A DNA stretch of 64,000 nucleotides from Albidovulum sediminicola. Lineage in GTDB: Bacteria > Pseudomonadota > Alphaproteobacteria > Rhodobacterales > Rhodobacteraceae. Below are positions 11,990 to 22,315 of this stretch, piece after piece (the stretch's first letter is position 1; each line of letters opens with the position of its first letter). The notes beneath the pieces were generated by a model, which did no database searches, was not told the DNA's origin, and saw only the letters and a list, made by a program, of their open reading frames with translations. The position numbers were made by a program, and so were the translations under genes. The DNA lies in assembly GCF_025751575.1 (NCBI RefSeq), contig NZ_JAOWLA010000002.1:186001-250000 (forward strand), read 5' to 3'.

Positions 11990-12643
11990 ATGGGGGCGAT
12001 GGCGCGAGTTTCGAATTCATCCTGTCGGACAAGATGTTGGCTGGTCGCGGCGCTTCTGGGGCTCGCCATGGTTGCGGTGCTTCACCGATGGGCGGGAATG
12101 GGACTTGGGGCCTCGGTGCTGATCGGGCTGATCGCCTTTGCGGGGCTCGGGGCGCTCGCCGCGCGGCTGGTCTGCCCGGGGCAAGCGGAGGACGCGCCGA
12201 GGACTGCCACTGCGGTCGTCGGCGGGGTTGAAGCGGAAGAGCCCACCGTGCCGGCGAAGGCGGCGCCGGAACCGGTGGGGGCGGCAGCGCCGCAGCGCGC
12301 GGCTGACCGCGGCAGTCCCCACGACGCGGCGCGGCCGGTCAGCGGGCTGGACGCGGCGCTTTCGCGGGCGCGCGCCCATAGCGTGGAGCCGCCGCCGGAA
12401 TTCCTGGCCGCCCCGCGCAACGGCCAGGCGGACGACTTGAAGCGCATCCGGGGCATCGGCCCCGCACTGGAGGCGCTTCTGAACGATATCGGTGTCTGGC
12501 ACTACGACCAGATTGCCAGCTGGCGGGCGCGGCACATCGCGCTTGTCGATGAAAGGATGACGGGCTTTCACGGCCGCATCACCCGGGACGAATGGGTCAA
12601 GCAGGCCCGCGCACTCGTCCAGGCCCAGCGGGGCGAGGGGTAG
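11990..12643 (+). CDS. Membrane protein with C-terminal HhH module, nuo-operon accessory
   Basis: 217 residues. The N-terminus has two transmembrane helices (about 18-34 and 38-60). An acidic Ala/Pro/Glu-rich linker (about 65-140) leads to an HhH-like module at 148-217 that aligns without gaps to the NuoE tail (37 of 62 positions identical by hand count). Start at 11990; the ATG at 11999 is an alternative, and neither has a strong ribosome site. No catalytic motif. The shared module and neighbouring position suggest that this protein and NuoE act together, perhaps anchoring something to the membrane near complex I. Confidence 0.7.
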   Translation: MGAMARVSNSSCRTRCWLVAALLGLAMVAVLHRWAGMGLGASVLIGLIAFAGLGALAARLVCPGQAEDAPRTATAVVGGVEAEEPTVPAKAAPEPVGAAAPQRAADRGSPHDAARPVSGLDAALSRARAHSVEPPPEFLAAPRNGQADDLKRIRGIGPALEALLNDIGVWHYDQIASWRARHIALVDERMTGFHGRITRDEWVKQARALVQAQRGEG

Positions 12644-12645
12644 GG

Positions 12646-12873
12646 ATGGTGCCGAGGAAGAACGAAGAGGTCGATATGAGCCAGGTCCGGCAGGCCCGGC
12701 TCGTGGCGATCGTGATTGCCGTGGCCGGCGTCCTCTGGGTCGCCGCGCAATGGCTGGTCGAGCCGACAAGCCGCTTTGCGGCCCTGTTCGACCTGATGGC
12801 TTTGGCGGCGTTCATCTGGGCGTTCGCGGTAACCTGGCGGATCTGGCGGCGCACCCGGCGCCAGGAGAGATGA
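12646..12873 (+). CDS. Small membrane protein, DUF5337-like
   Basis: 75 residues, two transmembrane helices (about 20-37 and 43-63), ending in a basic WRIWRRTRRQER tail. The pattern FAALFDLMALAAFIWAFAVTW resembles the DUF5337 family that I recall from rhodobacterial nuo operons. The start 12646 is coupled behind the previous stop with GAGGGG five bases upstream; ATG 12676 with GAGG is a good alternative (65 residues). Ends 9 bases before nuoF. Confidence 0.65.
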   Translation: MVPRKNEEVDMSQVRQARLVAIVIAVAGVLWVAAQWLVEPTSRFAALFDLMALAAFIWAFAVTWRIWRRTRRQER

Positions 12874-12882
12874 GGAACTAAG

Positions 12883-14178
12883 ATGCTGAAAGATCAGGAC
12901 CGGATCTTTACCAACCTCTACGGGATGCACGACCGCAGCCTGAAGGGCGCGATGAAGCGCGGACATTGGGACGGCACCGCGAAGTTCCTGGCCGAGGGGC
13001 GCGACTGGATCGTCCAGCAGATCAAGGACTCCGGTCTGCGCGGCCGGGGCGGCGCGGGCTTCCCCACGGGGCTGAAGTGGTCCTTCATGCCCAAGCAATC
13101 GGATGGGCGTCCGTCCTATCTGGTGGTCAACGCCGACGAATCCGAACCGGGTACCTGCAAGGACCGGGAAATCATGCGCCACGATCCCCACACGCTGATC
13201 GAGGGCTGCCTGATCGCCTCTTTCGCGATGGGGGCGAACGCCTGCTACATCTACATCCGCGGCGAATACATCCGCGAGCGCGAGGCGCTTCAGGCGGCGA
13301 TCGACGAGGCCTATGACGCAGGCCTGATCGGCAAGAACGCCTGCAAGTCGGGCTATGACTTCGACCTTTACCTGCACCACGGTGCGGGCGCCTATATCTG
13401 CGGCGAGGAAACCGCGCTGCTGGAAAGCCTTGAGGGCAAGAAGGGTATGCCGCGGATGAAGCCGCCGTTCCCGGCGGGCGCGGGCCTTTATGGTTGCCCG
13501 ACGACGGTGAACAACGTCGAGTCCATCGCTGTCGTGCCGACGATCCTGCGCCGCGGCGCGTCCTGGTTTTCCTCCTTCGGGCGTCCGAACAACACCGGGA
13601 CGAAGCTGTTCGGCATCTCCGGCCACGTCAACAATCCCTGCGTCGTCGAAGAGGAAATGTCGATCACGCTGAAGGAACTGCTTGACCGCCACTGTGGCGG
13701 CGTGCGCGGCGGGTGGAAGAACCTCAAGGCCGTGATCCCCGGCGGGTCCTCGGTCCCGATGCTGAACGCCGCGCAGTGCGACGAGGCGATCATGGACTTC
13801 GACTGGCTGCGCGAGGCGCGTTCGGGCCTGGGCACCGCCGCCGTGATTGTGATGGACCAGTCGACCGACGTCATCAAGGCGATCTGGCGGCTGTCGAAAT
13901 TCTACAAGCACGAAAGCTGCGGCCAGTGCACGCCCTGCCGTGAGGGCACGGGCTGGATGATGCGCGTCATGGACCGCCTGGTGAAGGGTGAGGCCGAGAT
14001 CGAGGAAATCGACATGCTGCTGTCGGTGACCAAGCAGGTTGAGGGCCACACGATCTGCGCCCTCGGCGACGCGGCCGCCTGGCCGATCCAGGGCCTGATC
14101 CGCCAGTTCCGGGACGAGATCGAGGACCGCATCAAGGCCAAGAAGACCGGCCGCATGGGCGCGATGGCGGCGGAATAA
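12883..14178 (+). CDS. nuoF: NADH-quinone oxidoreductase subunit F
   Basis: The 51-kDa subunit that oxidises NADH on FMN and holds [4Fe-4S] cluster N3; 431 residues. [18 protein letters not shown] binds [22 protein letters not shown] follows, and [15 protein letters not shown] is conserved. The cluster ligands are in [15 protein letters not shown] plus the later cysteine in [13 protein letters not shown]. An in-frame start directly after the small membrane gene. Complete and ordinary. Confidence 0.96.
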   Translation: MLKDQDRIFTNLYGMHDRSLKGAMKRGHWDGTAKFLAEGRDWIVQQIKDSGLRGRGGAGFPTGLKWSFMPKQSDGRPSYLVVNADESEPGTCKDREIMRHDPHTLIEGCLIASFAMGANACYIYIRGEYIREREALQAAIDEAYDAGLIGKNACKSGYDFDLYLHHGAGAYICGEETALLESLEGKKGMPRMKPPFPAGAGLYGCPTTVNNVESIAVVPTILRRGASWFSSFGRPNNTGTKLFGISGHVNNPCVVEEEMSITLKELLDRHCGGVRGGWKNLKAVIPGGSSVPMLNAAQCDEAIMDFDWLREARSGLGTAAVIVMDQSTDVIKAIWRLSKFYKHESCGQCTPCREGTGWMMRVMDRLVKGEAEIEEIDMLLSVTKQVEGHTICALGDAAAWPIQGLIRQFRDEIEDRIKAKKTGRMGAMAAE

Positions 14179-14180
14179 CC

Positions 14181-14681
14181 ATGATCCCCACCGGCCACCA
14201 TCTTGCGGAACTGAACGTCGGGCGCCTGCTGGCGCCGACCGACGATCCGCGCGTGGCCGAGTTCATGGGCGCGCTCGACCGGGTCAACGGCCTGGGCAAG
14301 CGCATGCCGGGTTTTGTCTGGATGATGGAAGGCTCGGGTGAGCCGGGGACCGGAAACACCGGGAACAACATCGGCGACGATCCGCAGTTCGTCGCGAACC
14401 TGACCGTCTGGGAAAGCGTCGAGACGCTGGAGGCGTTTGTCTGGAACACCGTTCACCGGCAGTTCTACGAGCGCCGGGCCGAGTGGTTCGAGATCCTTGG
14501 CGACCAGCATTTCGTGATGTGGTGGGTGCCTGCGGGCCACCGCCCGACCCTGGCCGAGGGGCTTCTTCGCCTGGATCACAAGCGCCTTCACGGCGACAGC
14601 GACCATGCCTTCGGCTGGTCGCATCTGGAGGCCGCGAAGATTTGGCGGGCGCACGCCTGCACCCGATTGGCGGCGGAGTAG
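14181..14681 (+). CDS. DUF3291 family protein in the nuo operon
   Basis: 166 residues, soluble, dimeric alpha/beta-barrel type by pattern. It begins HHLAELNVGRLLAPTDDPRVAEFMGALDRVNGLGKRMPGFVWM and continues with FVANLTVWESVETLEAFVW and YERRAEWFE, features of DUF3291 and similar to EthD/antibiotic-monooxygenase ferredoxin-like folds. It starts 3 bases after the nuoF stop and uses the same codon style. No known link to complex I activity. Confidence 0.75.
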   Translation: MIPTGHHLAELNVGRLLAPTDDPRVAEFMGALDRVNGLGKRMPGFVWMMEGSGEPGTGNTGNNIGDDPQFVANLTVWESVETLEAFVWNTVHRQFYERRAEWFEILGDQHFVMWWVPAGHRPTLAEGLLRLDHKRLHGDSDHAFGWSHLEAAKIWRAHACTRLAAE

Positions 14682-14685
14682 ACCA

Positions 14686-14970
14686 ATGATGTTGCTTCCC
14701 CTTCTCGCCCCGCTCATCGCCTCGGTCCTCTACGTGATCGTCTTTCAGAAGGCGGGGTTCCGTGGCCCGATGCTGGCCGTCGCCGTCCTGCCGCTGGTTG
14801 GCGGCGTGCTGTCGCGGGTGCTGTTCGGCTCCTTCTACTACGGGGGGCCGGCCATGGCGGTCCTCGTCTTCATCCCCATGGCGCTGTCACTTGCGCCGCT
14901 GTTCGTTCTTGCCTTCATGGCCTGGCCGCCCACCGGCGGTTCGGCCGGGAATTCCACGGAGAATAACTGA
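14686..14970 (+). CDS. Small hydrophobic membrane protein between nuoF and nuoG
   Basis: 94 residues, nearly all hydrophobic, with three predicted transmembrane segments (about 3-20, 27-47, 56-80) and a short polar end ([11 protein letters not shown]). A double ATG at 14686/14689 lies just after the DUF3291 stop. The stop is coupled to nuoG by TGATG. Unknown function; not a core Nuo subunit. Confidence 0.65.
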   Translation: MMLLPLLAPLIASVLYVIVFQKAGFRGPMLAVAVLPLVGGVLSRVLFGSFYYGGPAMAVLVFIPMALSLAPLFVLAFMAWPPTGGSAGNSTENN

Positions 14971-16976
14971 TGTCCAACCTCCGCAAGATCCTCATCGACG
15001 GTATCGAGGTCGAGGTCGATCCTTCGATGACGCTCATCCAGGCCTGCGAGCAGGCGGGGGTGGAGATCCCGCGCTTCTGCTACCACGAACGGCTTTCGAT
15101 CGCAGGTAACTGCCGCATGTGCCTCGTGGAAGTCGTGGGCGGCCCCCCGAAGCCCGCGGCCTCCTGCGCGATGCAGGTCAAGGACCTGCGGCCCGGCCCG
15201 AATGGCGAGCCTTCGGTCATCAAGACCAATTCGCCGATGGTCAAGAAGGCCCGCGAAGGGGTGATGGAGTTCCTGCTCATCAACCACCCGCTCGACTGCC
15301 CGATCTGCGACCAGGGCGGCGAATGCGACCTTCAGGACCAGGCGATGGCCTATGGCGTCGATTTCAGCCGCTACCGCGAACCCAAGCGCGCGTCGGAGGA
15401 TCTGGACCTTGGCCCGCTGGTCGCCACGACCATGACGCGCTGCATCTCCTGCACCCGCTGCGTGCGCTTCACGACCGAGGTCGCGGGGATCACCCAGATG
15501 GGCCAGACGGGCCGTGGCGAGGATGCGGAGATCACCTCCTACCTCAACACCACGCTCGATTCGAACCTTCAGGGCAATATCATCGACCTTTGCCCGGTCG
15601 GCGCGCTGACCTCGAAGCCCTACGCCTTTACCGCGCGTCCCTGGGAACTGACCAAGACCGAGACCATCGACGTCATGGACGCGCTGGGGTCGAACATCCG
15701 GGTCGACACCAAGGGGCGTGAGGTCAAGCGGATCGTGCCGCGCAACCATGACGGCGTGAACGAGGAGTGGATCAGCGACAAGACCCGCTTCGTCTGGGAC
15801 GGCCTGCGCCGCCAGCGTCTGGACACGCCTTACATCCGGGAAAACGGCAAGCTCCGCAAAGCCTCCTGGGGCGAGGCGCTGGCGGCTGCCGCCGCCGCCA
15901 TGAAGGGCAAGAAGGTTCTGGGCCTGATCGGCGATCTGGCACCGGTCGAGGCCGCCTTCAGCCTCAAGCAGCTGGTCGAAGGGCAGGGCGGAAGCGTCGA
16001 ATGCCGCACCGACGGCGCGCGCCTGCCCGCAGGCAACCGCTCGGCCTATGCCGGAACGGCGAAGATCGAGGATATCGACAGCGCCAAGGTCATCCTGCTG
16101 GTGGGCACCAACCCGCGCACCGAGGCGCCGGTCCTGAACGCCCGCATCCGCAAGGCCTGGGCCGCGGGCGCGCGCGTCGGCCTGATCGGGCCGAAGGCCG
16201 ACCTGACCTACGACTACTACCACTTCGGCAACGACCGTCAGGCGCTGACCGACCTGGTCGCGAAGGTTCAGGCCAAGGACAACACCGTGGTCATCGTCGG
16301 CCAGGGCGCGCTGAACGAGGCCGATGGCGAAGCGGTGCTGAGCCAGGTCATGCGCTACACCGAGGGCGCGGGCGCCAAGCTTCTGGTCCTGCACACCGCC
16401 GCCTCGCGCGTTGGCGCGATGGACGTGGGCGCCGTGACCGAGGGCGGTCTGGCCGCGCTGGACGGGGCGGAGGTGGTCTACAACCTCGGCGCCGACGAAG
16501 TCGAGATCGCGCCGGGCGCCACGGTGATCTACCAGGGCAGCCATGGCGACCGTGGTGCGCACCGGGCAGATATCATCCTGCCGTCCGCCGCCTACACGGA
16601 AGAAAACGGCCTGTTCGTCAACACCGAAGGTCGGCCGCAATTGGCCTTCCGCGCGGGCTTTGCCCCCGGCGAGGCGAAAGAGAACTGGGCGATCCTGCGC
16701 GCGCTTTCGGCGGAACTGGGGGCGACCCAGGATTGGGATACGCTGGCCGGCCTCCGTCAGGCGCTGGTCGCGGCGCATCCCCACCTGGCCGACATCGACA
16801 CGGTTGCCGAAAACGCGTGGCAGGCGCTGCCCGTCGCCGCGCCGGGCAAGGCCGATTTCCGCTACGCCGTGCGCGATTTCTACCTGACCAACCCGATCGC
16901 GCGGGCGTCCGGCCTGATGGCGGAGCTTTCGGCCATGGCCAAGTCGCGCACTGACGCGCCGATGGCTGCGGAATGA
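14970..16976 (+). CDS. nuoG: NADH-quinone oxidoreductase subunit G
   Basis: The 75-kDa subunit carrying clusters N1b, N4 and N5; 668 residues, the short mitochondrial-like form without the extra N7 cluster region of E. coli. N-terminal [2Fe-2S] domain: [18 protein letters not shown] followed by [10 protein letters not shown]. Then the His/Cys segment [19 protein letters not shown] and [10 protein letters not shown] ... [15 protein letters not shown]. The C-terminal part is molybdopterin-oxidoreductase-like without cofactor. Coupled at both ends (TGATG, ATGA). Confidence 0.95.
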   Translation: MSNLRKILIDGIEVEVDPSMTLIQACEQAGVEIPRFCYHERLSIAGNCRMCLVEVVGGPPKPAASCAMQVKDLRPGPNGEPSVIKTNSPMVKKAREGVMEFLLINHPLDCPICDQGGECDLQDQAMAYGVDFSRYREPKRASEDLDLGPLVATTMTRCISCTRCVRFTTEVAGITQMGQTGRGEDAEITSYLNTTLDSNLQGNIIDLCPVGALTSKPYAFTARPWELTKTETIDVMDALGSNIRVDTKGREVKRIVPRNHDGVNEEWISDKTRFVWDGLRRQRLDTPYIRENGKLRKASWGEALAAAAAAMKGKKVLGLIGDLAPVEAAFSLKQLVEGQGGSVECRTDGARLPAGNRSAYAGTAKIEDIDSAKVILLVGTNPRTEAPVLNARIRKAWAAGARVGLIGPKADLTYDYYHFGNDRQALTDLVAKVQAKDNTVVIVGQGALNEADGEAVLSQVMRYTEGAGAKLLVLHTAASRVGAMDVGAVTEGGLAALDGAEVVYNLGADEVEIAPGATVIYQGSHGDRGAHRADIILPSAAYTEENGLFVNTEGRPQLAFRAGFAPGEAKENWAILRALSAELGATQDWDTLAGLRQALVAAHPHLADIDTVAENAWQALPVAAPGKADFRYAVRDFYLTNPIARASGLMAELSAMAKSRTDAPMAAE

Positions 16977-17221
16977 CGATGGCGCACGTCCCTCACGCGA
17001 TCTCGTACACTGGCGGGGCGCAGCTTCGCCAGCCGGGCTATGCGTTTGGCGATGGCGCGATTTTCCTGTGCCACATCGGCACGAATGTCCACGAAGAGGG
17101 TGGCATTTGGCACGCGGATGCTGTTTACAGCGTCTCGCCTGATTTGCTCATCGCGGCGCGGGCCAACGCCCGTGCGATGGCGTCGGCCAAATACGCCGAA
17201 CAGGGAATACCGACGGTCTGA
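16973..17221 (+). CDS. Hypothetical soluble protein between nuoG and nuoH
   Basis: 82 residues, soluble, no membrane segment or cofactor motif. Notable stretches are [27 protein letters not shown] and a C-terminal helix [16 protein letters not shown]. The start overlaps nuoG by ATGA, and nuoH follows 9 bases later, so it is probably translated with the operon. I do not recognise a family. Confidence 0.6.
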   Translation: MTMAHVPHAISYTGGAQLRQPGYAFGDGAIFLCHIGTNVHEEGGIWHADAVYSVSPDLLIAARANARAMASAKYAEQGIPTV

Positions 17222-17230
17222 GGAACCAAC

Positions 17231-18268
17231 ATGGCAGATTTTCTTGCGACCCCCTTTGGAACCTTCCTCCTGATCGCGGTGCAGTGTCTGGGGATCATCG
17301 CCTTCGTGATGATTTCCCTGCTGTTCCTGGTCTACGGCGACCGCAAGGTCTGGGCCGCGGTCCAGATGCGGCGCGGGCCGAACGTCGTGGGGCCCTGGGG
17401 CATCCTGCAATCGGTCGCCGACGCGCTGAAGTTCGTCGTGAAGGAGATCGTCCTGCCGGCCGGCTCGGACAAGTTCGTCTTCTTCCTGGCGCCGATGCTG
17501 TCGTTCGTGCTGGCGGTTTTGGCCTGGGCGGTGATCCCGTTCCACCCCGGCTGGGTGCTGGCCGACATCAACGTCGCGATCCTGTTCGTCTTCGCCATCT
17601 CCTCGCTTGAGGTCTACGGCGTGATCATGGGTGGCTGGGCCTCGAACTCCAAGTACCCGTTCCTCGGCTCGCTCCGTTCGGCCGCGCAGATGATTTCGTA
17701 TGAGGTCTCGCTGGGCCTGATCATCATCGGCGTGATCATCTCGACCGGGTCGATGAACTTCTCGGCCATCGTGGCCGCGCAGGATGGTGCTTACGGGCTC
17801 TTCAACTGGTACTGGCTGCCGCACCTGCCGATGGTCGTGCTGTTCTTCGTCTCGGCGCTGGCTGAAACGAACCGCCCGCCCTTCGATCTGCCGGAGGCAG
17901 AATCCGAACTCGTCGCGGGCTTCATGGTCGAATATTCCTCGACGCCCTACCTGCTGTTCATGGCGGGCGAATACATCGCCATCTTCCTGATGTGCGCGCT
18001 GATCTCGCTTCTGTTCTTCGGCGGCTGGCTGAGCCCCATTCCGGGGATCGCCGACGGCTGGTGGTGGATGGTCGCCAAGATGTGGGTCTTCTTCTTCATG
18101 TTCGCCATGGTGAAGGCCATCGTCCCGCGCTACCGCTACGACCAGCTGATGCGGATTGGCTGGAAGGTCTTCCTGCCGCTGTCGCTGGGCTGGGTCGTGA
18201 TCGTGGCTTTCCTGGCGAAATACGAAGTCCTGGGCACCTTCTGGGCCCGCTGGGCGATTGGAGGCTGA
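17231..18268 (+). CDS. nuoH: NADH-quinone oxidoreductase subunit H
   Basis: The membrane subunit connecting the peripheral and membrane arms; forms much of the quinone channel. 345 residues, eight or nine helices. ERK-type loop ([34 protein letters not shown]), the acidic loop [25 protein letters not shown] and FFGGWLSP are all intact. Ends 1 base before the nuoI start. Confidence 0.96.
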   Translation: MADFLATPFGTFLLIAVQCLGIIAFVMISLLFLVYGDRKVWAAVQMRRGPNVVGPWGILQSVADALKFVVKEIVLPAGSDKFVFFLAPMLSFVLAVLAWAVIPFHPGWVLADINVAILFVFAISSLEVYGVIMGGWASNSKYPFLGSLRSAAQMISYEVSLGLIIIGVIISTGSMNFSAIVAAQDGAYGLFNWYWLPHLPMVVLFFVSALAETNRPPFDLPEAESELVAGFMVEYSSTPYLLFMAGEYIAIFLMCALISLLFFGGWLSPIPGIADGWWWMVAKMWVFFFMFAMVKAIVPRYRYDQLMRIGWKVFLPLSLGWVVIVAFLAKYEVLGTFWARWAIGG

Positions 18269-18269
18269 G

Positions 18270-18761
18270 ATGGCGCTCGACTATACCCGCGCGGCGAAAT
18301 ACTTCCTGCTGTTCGACTTCATCAAGGGCTTCGGCCTTGGCTTCAAATACTTCTTCGCCCCCAAGGCGACGCTGAACTACCCGCATGAGAAGGGGCCGCT
18401 CAGCCCCCGCTTCCGTGGCGAACACGCGCTGCGCCGCTACCCGAACGGCGAGGAACGCTGCATCGCCTGCAAGCTCTGCGAGGCGATCTGCCCCGCGCAG
18501 GCCATCACCATCGACGCCGAACCGCGCGAGGACGGGTCCCGCCGCACGACGCGCTACGACATCGACATGACCAAGTGCATCTACTGCGGCTTCTGCCAGG
18601 AGGCCTGCCCGGTCGATGCGATCGTCGAAGGCCCCAACTTCGAATTCGCGACCGAAACGCGCGAGGAGTTGTTCTACACCAAGGAGAAGCTCCTTGAAAA
18701 CGGCGCCCGCTGGGAGGCCGAGATCGCCCGCAACCTCGAAACGGACGCGCCCTACAGATGA
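18270..18761 (+). CDS. nuoI: NADH-quinone oxidoreductase subunit I
   Basis: The 23-kDa subunit with two [4Fe-4S] clusters (N6a, N6b); 163 residues. Two classic motifs are visible: [16 protein letters not shown] and [23 protein letters not shown]. The start [12 protein letters not shown] at 18270 is preferred over an earlier in-frame codon inside nuoH. The stop overlaps the next gene by ATGA. Confidence 0.96.
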   Translation: MALDYTRAAKYFLLFDFIKGFGLGFKYFFAPKATLNYPHEKGPLSPRFRGEHALRRYPNGEERCIACKLCEAICPAQAITIDAEPREDGSRRTTRYDIDMTKCIYCGFCQEACPVDAIVEGPNFEFATETREELFYTKEKLLENGARWEAEIARNLETDAPYR

Positions 18762-19180
18762 GCGACGCATTCCAGAAGATGTTTCAGCAGATGATGGAGC
18801 AGGGGCAGGAAATGGCCCGCTCCATCAACCCCGCGCTTGAGAACTTCAAAGGCTTCGACTTCGCGAAGATGTGGCCCACCATGTCGAAGGACATGATGGA
18901 GATGTGGTTCGGCAACACCTTCAACCGCGAGGGGCTGGACGCCAAGACCCGGCTTCTGCTGACCATCGCCGGGCTGACGGTCCTTGGCGCGCAGGCCGAG
19001 GCGCAGATGAAGATCGCCATCCGCCACGCGGTCGAGGCCGGCGCCACCCAGCGCGAGATCGCCGAGACGATCTACCAGATGAGCATGTTCGGCGGGCTGC
19101 CGGCGATGACCAAGGCGCTTGAGATCGCGCAATCGGTCTTCGACGAGGCCGGCAAGAACGAAACGGGGGACAACGCATGA
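18758..19180 (+). CDS. Carboxymuconolactone decarboxylase (AhpD-like) family protein
   Basis: 140 residues, all-helical. An N-terminal amphipathic Met-rich helix ([18 protein letters not shown]) is followed by a CMD-type core: [59 protein letters not shown]. The redox CxxC of AhpD is absent, so peroxidase-reductase activity is unlikely. Overlaps nuoI and nuoJ by 4 bases each, so it belongs to the operon. Function in respiration unknown. Confidence 0.8.
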   Translation: MSDAFQKMFQQMMEQGQEMARSINPALENFKGFDFAKMWPTMSKDMMEMWFGNTFNREGLDAKTRLLLTIAGLTVLGAQAEAQMKIAIRHAVEAGATQREIAETIYQMSMFGGLPAMTKALEIAQSVFDEAGKNETGDNA

Positions 19181-19785
19181 GCGTGTTTGTTTTCGCCTTC
19201 TACCTTTTCGCCATCACGGCGGTGACGGCGGGGCTGATGGTCGTGGTCAGCCGCAACCCGGTGCATTCGGTCCTGTGGCTGATCCTCGCCTTCCTGTCCT
19301 CGGCGGGGCTTTTCGTCCTGATGGGGGCGGAATTCGTGGCGATGCTTCTGATGATCGTCTACGTCGGCGCGGTCGCGGTGCTGTTCCTGTTCGTGGTCAT
19401 GATGCTCGATGTGGACTTCGCCGAGTTGAAGGGCGAGATGGCGCGCTACATGCCGCTGGGCCTGCTGATCGGTGTCGTGATCCTGATGCAGCTCGGTATC
19501 GCCTTTGGCGCCTGGGAAACGGCCGAAAGCGCCGAGGGCATGCGCACCGCCGCGACGCCCGAGGGGCTGACCAACACCGCCGCGCTGGGGATGCTGATCT
19601 ATGACCAGTATGTGTTCCTGTTCGAGGTCGCGGGCCTGATCCTGCTGGTCGCGATGATTGGCGCGATCGTGCTGACCATGCGCCACCGCCCGAACGTCAA
19701 GCGCCAGGACGTGCTCAGCCAGATGTACCGCGATCCGGCCAAGGCGATGGAACTCAAGGACGTGAAGCCGGGGCAGGGGCTCTGA
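19177..19785 (+). CDS. nuoJ: NADH-quinone oxidoreductase subunit J
   Basis: Membrane subunit of complex I, 202 residues, five helices. The broken-helix region [28 protein letters not shown] (helix 3 with its pi-bulge) is clear. The C-terminal tail [33 protein letters not shown] is typical of alphaproteobacteria. A 97-base gap with a GCCCCGG-TTT-CCGGGGC hairpin (19792-19808) separates it from nuoK. Confidence 0.95.
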   Translation: MSVFVFAFYLFAITAVTAGLMVVVSRNPVHSVLWLILAFLSSAGLFVLMGAEFVAMLLMIVYVGAVAVLFLFVVMMLDVDFAELKGEMARYMPLGLLIGVVILMQLGIAFGAWETAESAEGMRTAATPEGLTNTAALGMLIYDQYVFLFEVAGLILLVAMIGAIVLTMRHRPNVKRQDVLSQMYRDPAKAMELKDVKPGQGL

Positions 19786-19791
19786 CCGGCC

Positions 19792-19808
19792 GCCCCGGTT
19801 TCCGGGGC
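19792..19808 (+). other. Hairpin in the nuoJ-nuoK gap
   Basis: Perfect 7-bp stem with a TTT loop, just after the nuoJ stop. No T run follows, so it is not a classic terminator. It lies inside the operon and could stabilise or mark processing of the upstream message. Confidence 0.4.
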
Positions 19809-19813
19809 ACTGA

Positions 19814-20188
<375 letters not shown>

Positions 20189-20194
20189 GGGCAA

Positions 20195-22315
20195 ATGGAA
20201 AAGATCATCCTCTTTGCCCCGCTCCTGGGCTCGCTCATCGCGGGCTTCGGCTGGCGCGTGATCGGGGAAAAGGGCGCGCAGGCGGTGACCACGGGTCTGC
20301 TGTTCCTTGCGTGCCTCTTGTCTTGGATCGTGTTCCTGGGCTTCGACGGCACCACGCAGCACATCCACGTCCTGGACTTCATCCGCTCCGGCACGCTTGA
20401 TACGTCCTGGCAGATCCGGCTCGACCGGCTGACGGCGATCATGCTGATCGTGGTCACGACCGTCTCGGCGCTCGTCCACCTTTATTCGTGGGGCTACATG
20501 GCCCATGACGAGAACTGGGGCCACCACGAACACTACAAGGCGCGCTTCTTCGCCTACCTGTCGTTCTTCACCTTCGCGATGCTCGCGCTGGTGACGGCCG
20601 ACAACCTTGTGCAGATGTTCTTCGGCTGGGAGGGCGTGGGCGTCGCCTCCTACCTGCTGATCGGGTTCTACTACAAGAAGGCCAGCGCCAACGCCGCCGC
20701 GATCAAGGCCTTCGTCGTCAACCGCGTCGGCGACTTCGGCTTCGCGCTGGGGATCTTCGGGCTCTTCTACCTGATCGACAGCATCAACATGGATGATGTC
20801 TTTGCCGGGGCCCCGGCGCTTGCCGAAACCAACCTGCATTTCCTCTGGACCGAGTGGAATGCGGCGAACCTGCTGGCGTTCCTCCTGTTCGTGGGCGCCA
20901 TGGGCAAGTCGGCGCAGCTTTTCCTGCACACCTGGCTTCCGGACGCGATGGAAGGCCCGACGCCGGTTTCCGCGCTGATCCACGCCGCGACCATGGTGAC
21001 GGCGGGCGTGTTCCTGGTTTGCCGGATGTCCCCCTTGTTCGAATACGCGCCCGAGGCGAAGACCTTCGTGATCTATATCGGGGCCGCGACGGCGTTCTTC
21101 GCCGCGACCGTGGGCCTGGTGCAGAACGACATCAAGCGTGTCATCGCCTATTCGACCTGTTCGCAGCTGGGCTACATGTTCGTGGCCGCGGGCGCGGGCA
21201 TCTACAGCGCCGCGATGTTCCACCTGCTGACCCATGCCTTCTTCAAGGCGATGCTGTTCCTTGGCGCGGGCTCCGTCATCCATGCGATGCACCATGAGCA
21301 GGACATGCGCAACTACGGCAACCTGCGCAAGAAGATCCCGCTGACCTTCGGGGCGATGATGATCGGCACGCTCGCCATCACCGGCGTCGGCATTCCGCTG
21401 ACCTCCATCGGGTTCGCCGGGTTCCTCTCGAAGGACGCGATCATCGAAAGCGCCTGGGGCTCGGGCAACGGCTTTGCCTTCTGGGCGCTGGTCGTGGCGG
21501 CCTGCTTCACCTCCTTCTATTCCTGGCGGCTGATCTTCATGACCTTCTACGGGAAGGAACGCGGCGATCACCACGCGCATGAACATGCGCATGAAAGCCC
21601 GCTGACGATGACTGTCCCGCTGGGGGTCCTTGCTATTGGCGCGGTCCTTGCGGGGATGGTCTGGTACAAGCCCTTCTTCGGCGACCACGACGCGATGACG
21701 AAGTTCTTCGCCATGCCGCACCACGAGGTCGTGGCAGAGGCCGAGGGCGCAACCGGCCACGGGACCGAGGCTGCGGCGACCACCGAAGGTGAGGCTGCGG
21801 CAACCGAAGGCCATGGCGAGGCCACGGCGGCCGAGGATCATGGCGCGGCGGAACATGCCCCGCTTGGCGCGATCTACATGTCGGAAGCCTCCAACACCGT
21901 GCTGGACGATGCGCACCATGCGCCGACCTGGGTCAAGGTTTCGCCCTTCGTGGCGATGATTCTTGGCTTCATCACGGCCTGGGTCTTCTACATCCGTCGG
22001 CCCGAACTGCCGCGCCTTTTCGCGGAGAACCAGCCGATCCTTTACCGCTTCCTCCTCAACAAGTGGTATTTTGACGAGATCTACGACGCGATCTTCGTGC
22101 GTCCCGCCAAAGGCCTTGGCCGCTTCCTGTGGAAGCGCGGCGATGGTGACGTGATCGACGGGACGATCAACGGCGTTGCCATGGGCATCGTGCCCACGCT
22201 GACGCGCATCGTGAACCGGGCGCAGTCGGGCTACCTGTTCCACTACGCCTTCGCGATGGTCATCGGCATCGCGATCCTTCTGCTCTGGATGACGCTCTCG
22301 GGGGGCGCGCACTAA
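20195..22315 (+). CDS. nuoL: NADH-quinone oxidoreductase subunit L
   Basis: Distal antiporter-like proton pump, 706 residues. [18 protein letters not shown] with the key glutamate, [27 protein letters not shown], and [17 protein letters not shown] are all present, and the long lateral helix is at the C-terminus. Between about residues 505 and 570 lies a low-complexity His/Glu/Ala-rich loop ([19 protein letters not shown] ...) that makes it longer than the E. coli protein; similar lengths occur in Paracoccus. The stop overlaps the nuoM start by 1 base. Confidence 0.95.
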   Translation: MEKIILFAPLLGSLIAGFGWRVIGEKGAQAVTTGLLFLACLLSWIVFLGFDGTTQHIHVLDFIRSGTLDTSWQIRLDRLTAIMLIVVTTVSALVHLYSWGYMAHDENWGHHEHYKARFFAYLSFFTFAMLALVTADNLVQMFFGWEGVGVASYLLIGFYYKKASANAAAIKAFVVNRVGDFGFALGIFGLFYLIDSINMDDVFAGAPALAETNLHFLWTEWNAANLLAFLLFVGAMGKSAQLFLHTWLPDAMEGPTPVSALIHAATMVTAGVFLVCRMSPLFEYAPEAKTFVIYIGAATAFFAATVGLVQNDIKRVIAYSTCSQLGYMFVAAGAGIYSAAMFHLLTHAFFKAMLFLGAGSVIHAMHHEQDMRNYGNLRKKIPLTFGAMMIGTLAITGVGIPLTSIGFAGFLSKDAIIESAWGSGNGFAFWALVVAACFTSFYSWRLIFMTFYGKERGDHHAHEHAHESPLTMTVPLGVLAIGAVLAGMVWYKPFFGDHDAMTKFFAMPHHEVVAEAEGATGHGTEAAATTEGEAAATEGHGEATAAEDHGAAEHAPLGAIYMSEASNTVLDDAHHAPTWVKVSPFVAMILGFITAWVFYIRRPELPRLFAENQPILYRFLLNKWYFDEIYDAIFVRPAKGLGRFLWKRGDGDVIDGTINGVAMGIVPTLTRIVNRAQSGYLFHYAFAMVIGIAILLLWMTLSGGAH

